DNA from: Bacillota bacterium
Lineage (GTDB): Bacteria > Bacillota > DTU065
Length of the DNA stretch: 10,934 nt
Direction: 5' to 3'
Assembly: GCA_012842235.1 (NCBI GenBank)
Contig: DUTE01000082.1
Location: forward strand, 1 to 10,934
This document shows positions 6,009 to 10,934 of this stretch, piece after piece. The position numbers and the translations under genes are program-made. The notes below the pieces were generated by a model. The model was given only the letters and a program-made list of their open reading frames with translations. It was not told the DNA's origin and did no database searches. The first letter of the stretch is position 1. Every line of letters begins with the position of its first letter.

Positions 6009-7271
6009 ATGTTAGCTGTAAATTCTTTACTGGCAATGTTTCGGGAAAATCCTCTTAGAACATTTCTTACTTTGTTACAGTTAGCATTAGGTGTAGCTCT
6101 TGCAATTGTGATAATAAATCTTGGATTAAGTTTTGACAAAATGGTTAACGATTCAAATAACTTTTTTGGTGATACCTTTGGCAAGTATACTGTATCTTCT
6201 ATGGCACTAAGTCCTTCTTCTGTTCCACCAAGTAGCTTTTCTATGCAAATATCTTCAAAAAAATTCAATGCACCTCAATTACTCGCTGATGACCCAAGCA
6301 TCGAAGCAATAACACAAGTATGGAATATAAGAAAAATCCTAATTGCTAATGGTCAAGTATTTGTAGCAACAACTTTTAGGGGATACCATACATTTCCTGA
6401 AGTGATACCGGTAAAAATGCTCCATGGTTCGTTTTTTTCTAAGGAAGAAGAAAAAGGACATTATATGGTTATCTCTGAGTCATTTGCCAAAGAGATGTTC
6501 GGCAAAACTAATGTTGTTGGCCAAACATTAATCATGAGAGATTATTATCCTCTTTCTTTGATGATTCGTATGGGCAACCAACCAGAAACTGAGTTTACTA
6601 TAGTAGGAGTTTTTGAAGATCTCCCTTATATTATGAGATACACAATAGATAAGATTCATGCCGTTCATACATTAGAACTAGGTCAAGAAAATAAGTATAC
6701 CCCAGAGAGTATTTATATTCGTTCGAAAACAGGACGTTTATCAGAAGCTGAAAGAGCTCTTTTGCAAACAACACAGGCGTTCTACGGCTCTCAAGCATCT
6801 CTTCGCCCTGAAGATATGAATGCCAAAACCACAATAGCACTTCAGGGTTTGACTACACTTAAAAGCAACCTCTCTTTTATTGCACTTGCAGCTATTATCG
6901 TTAGTTCTGTTGGCATATTAAGTGTTATGATTGCACCAATTAACGAAAAATCAAAGAGCATTGGAATTAAAAGAGCTTTAGGAGCAACAAAGCTTAATAT
7001 TTTCACCGAGGTACTCTGGGAAGCTTTAATTCTTACTCTTTTTGGTGCTCTCTTAGGGATAGTCTTGGCTTATCTAATTGCTCCACTACTCTATCACGAA
7101 ATGGTTGGTTCTATAAGGAATCTTAGTAGATTCCAAAGCACAGATTTTACCTTACTTCCGAATTCAATAGCGCTAATTGTTCTAACAACAACTTTAATCG
7201 GTGTTATCTTTAGTATCTATCCTGCAACCCTTGCAGCAAACCTTCCTCCTGTAGATGCTTTGCGTGAATAG
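6009..7271 (+). CDS. ABC transporter permease, MacB/FtsX type (second of a pair)
   Basis: A 420-residue inner-membrane permease with the same topology as the preceding gene product: helix about 18-40, extracytoplasmic domain about 41-285, helices about 287-310, 337-358 and 384-408. The coupling motif KSKSIGIKRALGATKLNIF (314-332) and the terminal YPATLAANLPPVDALR are typical of the MacB/FtsX superfamily. Sequence differs clearly from the first permease, so this is an old paralogue pair, comparable in layout to LolC/LolE, rather than a recent duplication. The extracytoplasmic domain has the MacB-core-like run VISESFAKEMFGKTNVVGQT (154-173). GGAGG (5997-6001) lies 7 bases before the ATG, a strong site. 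The stop codon overlaps the ribosome binding site of the adaptor gene. Confidence 0.9.
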   Translation: MLAVNSLLAMFRENPLRTFLTLLQLALGVALAIVIINLGLSFDKMVNDSNNFFGDTFGKYTVSSMALSPSSVPPSSFSMQISSKKFNAPQLLADDPSIEAITQVWNIRKILIANGQVFVATTFRGYHTFPEVIPVKMLHGSFFSKEEEKGHYMVISESFAKEMFGKTNVVGQTLIMRDYYPLSLMIRMGNQPETEFTIVGVFEDLPYIMRYTIDKIHAVHTLELGQENKYTPESIYIRSKTGRLSEAERALLQTTQAFYGSQASLRPEDMNAKTTIALQGLTTLKSNLSFIALAAIIVSSVGILSVMIAPINEKSKSIGIKRALGATKLNIFTEVLWEALILTLFGALLGIVLAYLIAPLLYHEMVGSIRNLSRFQSTDFTLLPNSIALIVLTTTLIGVIFSIYPATLAANLPPVDALRE

Positions 7272-7283
7272 AGGTGGGTAAAA

Positions 7284-8582
7284 TTGACTAAATATGAACC
7301 CATTGTAAAAGAAAGGCCAAAAAATCCTAAAGCAAAACAGCAAAAAGGGCTTTTTTTCTTCACACTTGTTGGGTTAGTAATTTTAGTTGCAATTCCGATT
7401 TATATCTTTACCCCTAAAGACAAGCTATACAAGCTTACCGATTATGACTATGAAGTTGTTAAAAGCCGTACCTTTAGAGATGTTGTTCTAGTTATAGGCG
7501 AAATACTTCCTCAAGACACTGTCGAGATAGTTGCTCCATTTCGTGGAGAAATACAATCTCTACAAGTAGAATCGGGCACTATTGTTAAAAAAGACGACTT
7601 CCTTTTAGAGATCTCTTCTCAGGAGCTTGATGAAAATATAATGGATGCGAAAAACAATGTAGATAAAGCTTTAGGTGAATTAGAAAAAAGTAAACTTGAC
7701 TATCAAATTGAAACTAGTAGGTTCAATCGTGATAGGCTTGAGCAAGAAAAGTCACTAAACAAACTTCGCCATGATGTTGAGGCAAAAAAAGAACTCTTTG
7801 AGTTAGGTGCTTTAAGTAAGAATGCTCTTACAGAAGCAATAGAATCTCTAGAAAAAGCGGAAATTGAAGCAAATATCCGCCTTTTAACTTCTGAAAAATC
7901 TCTTCTCTCTAGTGAAATTGCTTTAAATACTGCCGAAAACAACTACCAGGTAGCTAAAAAAAGACTTACTGAACTTGAAGATCTTAGAAAATCCGCGAGA
8001 ATAACTAGCTCAATCGATGGAAAACTCTTAGATGTTAAGGTTAATAAGGGGGAAAAGATCAATTCAGGTGTTAGATTAATGAAAGTTATTTCTGCTAACA
8101 ATCCCTATGTTAACGTAAAAATACCTATCTCAGAAAGCCAAAGAATAGAACCAAATATGCCTGTTGTAATCAAAACTTTGAATTCTGATTATACAGGATA
8201 CGTAGAGCAGATCTCTCTAGAGATACTTGATGATCCACAAATTGGCAGACATGTAGAAGGTAAAGTAGTCTTCAATGAGGATCCCGGGTTTATTTTGCCA
8301 AATACTGAATGTAAAGTGGAGATTGAAGTAGGTAGACGGGAAAATATTCTCTACTTAAATCGTGGTCCCTTTATTAGTACTGGACAAAATAGATTTGTTT
8401 ATCTCTTAAAAGATAATAGAGCTTATAAAGCTGATGTAAAGTACGGGGTTTTCGACGGTTATTTTGTTGAAATAACTGATGGATTGGTTTTAGGTGATAA
8501 TGTGATTACTAGTTCATATGACGGTTTTAATGACCAACGCGAAATTGAGGTTGATCTTAGAGGGGGGCGAAGTAATGATTAG
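7284..8582 (+). CDS. Membrane-anchored periplasmic adaptor (HlyD/MacA family)
   Basis: A 432-residue membrane fusion protein that would link the permease pair to a TolC-type component. Order: cytoplasmic basic tail, membrane anchor (about 23-43), first lipoyl half (75-112; APFRGEIQSLQVESGTIV), long alpha-hairpin (113-235), second lipoyl half (236-270; SSIDGKLLDVKVNKGEKI), beta-barrel (about 272-350) and membrane-proximal domain (355-425). The hairpin tip has L171 and S178 at the spacing of the TolC-docking RLS motif, with Ala at the Arg position and Lys next to it. The start is TTG: GAGGTGGG (7271-7278) sits 5 bases upstream and no nearby in-frame ATG exists. It begins 12 bases after the second permease gene and overlaps the ATPase gene by 8 bases, so translation is probably coupled. 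Confidence 0.9.
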   Translation: MTKYEPIVKERPKNPKAKQQKGLFFFTLVGLVILVAIPIYIFTPKDKLYKLTDYDYEVVKSRTFRDVVLVIGEILPQDTVEIVAPFRGEIQSLQVESGTIVKKDDFLLEISSQELDENIMDAKNNVDKALGELEKSKLDYQIETSRFNRDRLEQEKSLNKLRHDVEAKKELFELGALSKNALTEAIESLEKAEIEANIRLLTSEKSLLSSEIALNTAENNYQVAKKRLTELEDLRKSARITSSIDGKLLDVKVNKGEKINSGVRLMKVISANNPYVNVKIPISESQRIEPNMPVVIKTLNSDYTGYVEQISLEILDDPQIGRHVEGKVVFNEDPGFILPNTECKVEIEVGRRENILYLNRGPFISTGQNRFVYLLKDNRAYKADVKYGVFDGYFVEITDGLVLGDNVITSSYDGFNDQREIEVDLRGGRSND

Positions 8583-9300
8583 GTTGGAAAATATTGTCAA
8601 GCACTATGCTTTAGGTAACAATATTGTCAAAGCCTTAGACGGTGTTTCTCTAGTCATCGAGAGAAATGAGTTTATTTCCATTATGGGTCCATCAGGTTCG
8701 GGCAAGTCTACACTTTTGCATATCCTTGGCTGTCTAGATACAGCAACTAGTGGGTCATATTATTTAGAAGATGTAGATATTTCCCATCTAAGTGACAAGG
8801 AGATTGCCCGAATAAGAAATCAGCACTTTGGTTTTGTCTTTCAAGCCTATAATCTTTTGCCAGAGTTAACTGCTTTAGAAAATGTTGAATTGCCTATGAT
8901 CTATAAAAGAACCCCTACCAAAGAAAGAAGACAAAAAGCCGAATATCTTTTAGAAAAAGTTGAGCTTACACACCGCTTAACCCACTATCCTTCTCAACTC
9001 TCAGGTGGTGAACAGCAACGTGTCGCTATTGCTAGAGCTCTCGCTAATGATCCGACCCTTATACTTGCTGATGAACCTACTGGTAATCTTCCTAGTGAGC
9101 ATGGTGAAGAGATTATGGAGATGTTATGTCAGCTTAACGAAGAAGGCACAACCCTTATTGTGGTAACACACGATCCTAAAGTCGGTTCTTATGCTAAAAA
9201 ATTAATTCGACTTCGTGATGGCAAAATTGTCTATGAAGATAATATCACCGAACGCTTTTCTTCTGAGTATGTGTCTAATATTGCAACTCAAACTGTGTAA
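8575..9300 (+). CDS. ABC transporter ATP-binding protein, MacB/LolD-like
   Basis: A 241-residue cytoplasmic ATPase that would power the two permeases. Visible motifs: A-loop Y11, Walker [10 protein letters not shown] (38-46, K44), Q-loop Q90, signature LSGGEQQR (142-149), Walker B LILADE (162-167, catalytic E167) and H-loop H199. The surrounding phrases [15 protein letters not shown] and DEPTGN are typical of the LolD/MacB/FtsE group. The D-loop reads NLPSEHG where the group normally has NLDS, so Pro173 replaces the usual Asp. The frame is open further upstream to 8518, but the ATG at 8575 follows a G-rich site (AGGGGGG, 8561-8567), matches the family's N-terminus ([11 protein letters not shown]) and overlaps the adaptor stop by only 8 bases. 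It precedes the first TolC-like gene by 14 bases. Confidence 0.93.
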   Translation: MIRLENIVKHYALGNNIVKALDGVSLVIERNEFISIMGPSGSGKSTLLHILGCLDTATSGSYYLEDVDISHLSDKEIARIRNQHFGFVFQAYNLLPELTALENVELPMIYKRTPTKERRQKAEYLLEKVELTHRLTHYPSQLSGGEQQRVAIARALANDPTLILADEPTGNLPSEHGEEIMEMLCQLNEEGTTLIVVTHDPKVGSYAKKLIRLRDGKIVYEDNITERFSSEYVSNIATQTV

Positions 9301-9314
9301 GGGAGGCTTTGTAG

Positions 9315-10340
9315 ATGCAAAAATTTAGCAGGATATTGTTACTGCTATTTTTGGTAGCAGGTTGTGTTATAGCAGAAGATATTACACTACCTGTTTTAAT
9401 CGATAAAGCAATTGACGTCTCCCCTACATTAAGAAAAGCTGAGTTAGATATAGAAAATACCGAGATCGAACTCCAACGCCTTCTTTACAAAGAAGATTCG
9501 TTACCGAAAAATACATTAGAACAAAGAAAAAGAGCCGTTGAAGATGCTTATAAATCATTAGAAACAACTAAAGAAGTAGTTGAGGAAAATGTAATTAAAG
9601 CCGTTCTCCAACTCTTAAAAGCACAAAACCAACTAAGACAAAAAGAAATAGCTTTATTACAAGCTAGACGTGATTTAGAAATCGCTGTAGTTAAGTTTGA
9701 GAGAGGTCAAATTTCCTTAAATGATTTAAGTACAGCTGAAGATAAAGTGGTATCTAGTGTTGAAAGTTATGAATCGGCTTTTGATAACTTTAATACAGCA
9801 AGGGAACACCTTGCCAATCTCACAAAACTTGAATTCACTTCGGCAACTAAAATTGATTTTGACCTTGAACCTCTAATCCTTGATGTTACTCTTGAAGATA
9901 TTATTATAGCTAAAAAAAGCTCAGATAGTTTATATTTACAATCGTTAAAATCTGTAGAAAGAGAAAAAACCGAACTTGAGCAGATGATTGAAGACGACGA
10001 AGCTAAACTTACTATTAGACAAAAAGAGATTGCTTTAGAAAAGACACAAATTGACTTAGACGTTAATGAAAAAGCAATGCTTGTTAACGCAAAGCAATCA
10101 TTTTACAGCTATGAGAATACCAAAAAACGGCTTTTAGATCAGAGTGCTGAAGTAAAAAGAGTTAAAGACCGTCTTCTTCAAGGTAATAAACAATATGATG
10201 ACGGTTTAATAACCTTAAACGAATTAGAAGATATTAAGTATCAGTTAGAGATAGCTGAGATGAAACTAGAAGAAGCTAAATGGGAACTTCATATTGCCTC
10301 CATTGAGTTAAAAAGGCTCGTAGATATTTGCGGAAGGTGA
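9315..10340 (+). CDS. TolC-family alpha-hairpin protein lacking the beta-barrel segments
   Basis: A 341-residue exported protein with the tandem duplication of the TolC/outer-membrane efflux family. Each half has a short helix, a long helix, a tip loop and a return helix. The tip motifs are FERGQISLNDL (128-138) and YDDGLITLNELEDIK (294-308), equivalent to the adaptor-facing tips of TolC. The long helix from about 66 to 130 is close to TolC length. At both places where TolC inserts a beta-hairpin (after about residue 58 and about residue 224) there are only short polar loops, so no barrel strands are present and the protein is shorter than usual (TolC about 470). Residues 1-20 are a signal peptide with lipobox LVAGC (C17) and an alternative cleavage site VIA/ED, so it may be a lipoprotein. 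GGGAGG is 8 bases upstream. It probably extends the export conduit between adaptor and envelope. Confidence 0.82.
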   Translation: MQKFSRILLLLFLVAGCVIAEDITLPVLIDKAIDVSPTLRKAELDIENTEIELQRLLYKEDSLPKNTLEQRKRAVEDAYKSLETTKEVVEENVIKAVLQLLKAQNQLRQKEIALLQARRDLEIAVVKFERGQISLNDLSTAEDKVVSSVESYESAFDNFNTAREHLANLTKLEFTSATKIDFDLEPLILDVTLEDIIIAKKSSDSLYLQSLKSVEREKTELEQMIEDDEAKLTIRQKEIALEKTQIDLDVNEKAMLVNAKQSFYSYENTKKRLLDQSAEVKRVKDRLLQGNKQYDDGLITLNELEDIKYQLEIAEMKLEEAKWELHIASIELKRLVDICGR

Positions 10341-10348
10341 TTAAAGTT

Positions 10349-10934
10349 ATGTCAAAGAAAAAAAGCACCTTATGTTTTCTTCTAATTCTTTCGATTACAC
10401 TCTCAGCATTTAGTTTAACATTAGAAGAAGCTTTTGCTTTAGCTTTAGAAGGACCAGAGGGAAAACTTCTTAAAGCTTCTTCTGCTACATCTGACTTTTA
10501 CTATAGTCTAGAAGTAAACAGTCGCTATACAACTCATCAGAACCTGAGTATAGGTGAATTAAAAGCTGCCACAAGATATCAAGGCTTAAACGTAACTAGT
10601 ACTTATAACATTCTTACAGAGAGACTAGATACACGTTTTTCTTGGCCAATATCTTTTTTTAGTCCTGTTGCTCCTAAAAGGGCTCCAGCCGATGTAGCGA
10701 TTTCCCTTCGGGGAAAAATAGTCAATCTCTTTTTTGCTTTGCTTGAAAACGATAGTTCTTTGCCCATCAGAGAACTATCGTTGGAGATAGCCCAAACAGA
10801 ATATGAAAATGTCAAGCGTGAGTTTGAACGTGGAAATAAATCAGTTAATGACTTGACTCTTGCTCTATCGTCTAAACAAAAAGCACGAGACCAGTTAGAA
10901 CAGGTTAAAAGCAATTATGTAGAAAACCTTAGTG
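10349..10934 (+). CDS. Second TolC-family protein, partial at the window edge
   Basis: The first 195 residues are visible and the frame runs off the right edge. Residues 1-22 form a signal peptide (KKK, then a hydrophobic core, SAFS). SLTLEEAFALALEG (22-35) is the usual start of TolC-family mature proteins. Residues about 50-100 are Thr/Ser/Tyr-rich with alternating polarity (VNSRYTTHQNLSIG, ATRYQGLNVTSTYNI, RLDTRFSWPIS), as expected for the first beta-hairpin, and then comes the long helix. The tip motif FERGNKSVNDLTLALSSKQ (159-177) matches the tip of the preceding gene product. The gene starts 8 bases after that gene with AAGGTGA as ribosome binding site. This copy looks able to form an outer-membrane barrel, unlike its neighbour. 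The assignment is good, the barrel is inference. Confidence 0.8.
   Translation, partial: MSKKKSTLCFLLILSITLSAFSLTLEEAFALALEGPEGKLLKASSATSDFYYSLEVNSRYTTHQNLSIGELKAATRYQGLNVTSTYNILTERLDTRFSWPISFFSPVAPKRAPADVAISLRGKIVNLFFALLENDSSLPIRELSLEIAQTEYENVKREFERGNKSVNDLTLALSSKQKARDQLEQVKSNYVENLS

Noticed and set aside
5969..6268. Minus-strand open frame across the start of the second permease gene
   Set aside because: It lies wholly opposite well-supported permease coding sequence and shows no family motif or ribosome binding site.
8518..8574. Upstream extension of the ATPase frame to an ATG at 8518
   Set aside because: The extension lies deep inside the adaptor coding sequence, and the start at 8575 has the G-rich ribosome binding site and the conserved family N-terminus.
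10603..10914. Minus-strand open frame of about 103 codons
   Set aside because: It is antisense to the second TolC-like gene, whose plus-strand frame has a signal peptide, family motifs and a ribosome binding site.
1..10934. CRISPR array, insertion sequence or attachment site
   Set aside because: No regularly spaced direct repeats, transposase motifs, paired terminal inverted repeats with target duplication, or integrase genes were seen.

Overview
The window is AT-rich bacterial DNA with strong AGGAGG-type ribosome binding sites, short intergenic gaps inside the operon and compact hairpin-plus-T-run terminators. This fits a low-GC member of the Bacillota (Clostridia-like). The right half encodes TolC-like proteins, one of which appears to carry the segment that would form an outer-membrane beta-barrel. 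A diderm (two-membrane) member of that group is therefore possible, but the window cannot prove it.

Layout. (1) 138-698, plus strand: a small soluble all-helical protein of unknown function, built from three ~55-residue helical-hairpin repeats. (2) 744-773: a terminator shared with the convergent neighbour. (3) 772-2151, minus strand: an exported metallophosphoesterase with two fibronectin-like domains, related to purple acid phosphatases. (4) 2461-2512: a terminator for (5) 2611-2898, minus strand, a four-helix membrane protein with a perfect 9-bp dyad in its upstream region. (6) 2950-4683: about 1.7 kb without an intact gene. It holds an orphan bidirectional terminator, some inverted repeats and what look like decayed minus-strand coding fragments. 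The best of these (4313-4669) resembles the N-terminal part of an aldehyde dehydrogenase. (7) 4700-10934, plus strand: a tightly packed six-gene operon running off the right edge.

The operon encodes a complete MacAB/TolC-like tripartite exporter or membrane-remodelling system. It has two different MacB/FtsX-type permeases without fused ATPase, a membrane-anchored HlyD/MacA-type adaptor with a TTG start, a separate LolD/MacB-type ATPase, and two tandem TolC-family proteins. The permeases probably pair as a heterodimer energised by the ATPase. The adaptor would bridge to the TolC-like components.

The most unusual feature is the first TolC-like protein (9315-10340). It keeps both long alpha-hairpin repeats at TolC-like length and the adaptor-facing tip motifs, but both positions where beta-barrel strands should be inserted are reduced to short loops. 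The second TolC-like protein (10349 to the edge) has about 50 residues at the equivalent first position. The pair therefore looks like a barrel-less and a barrel-bearing paralogue working together.
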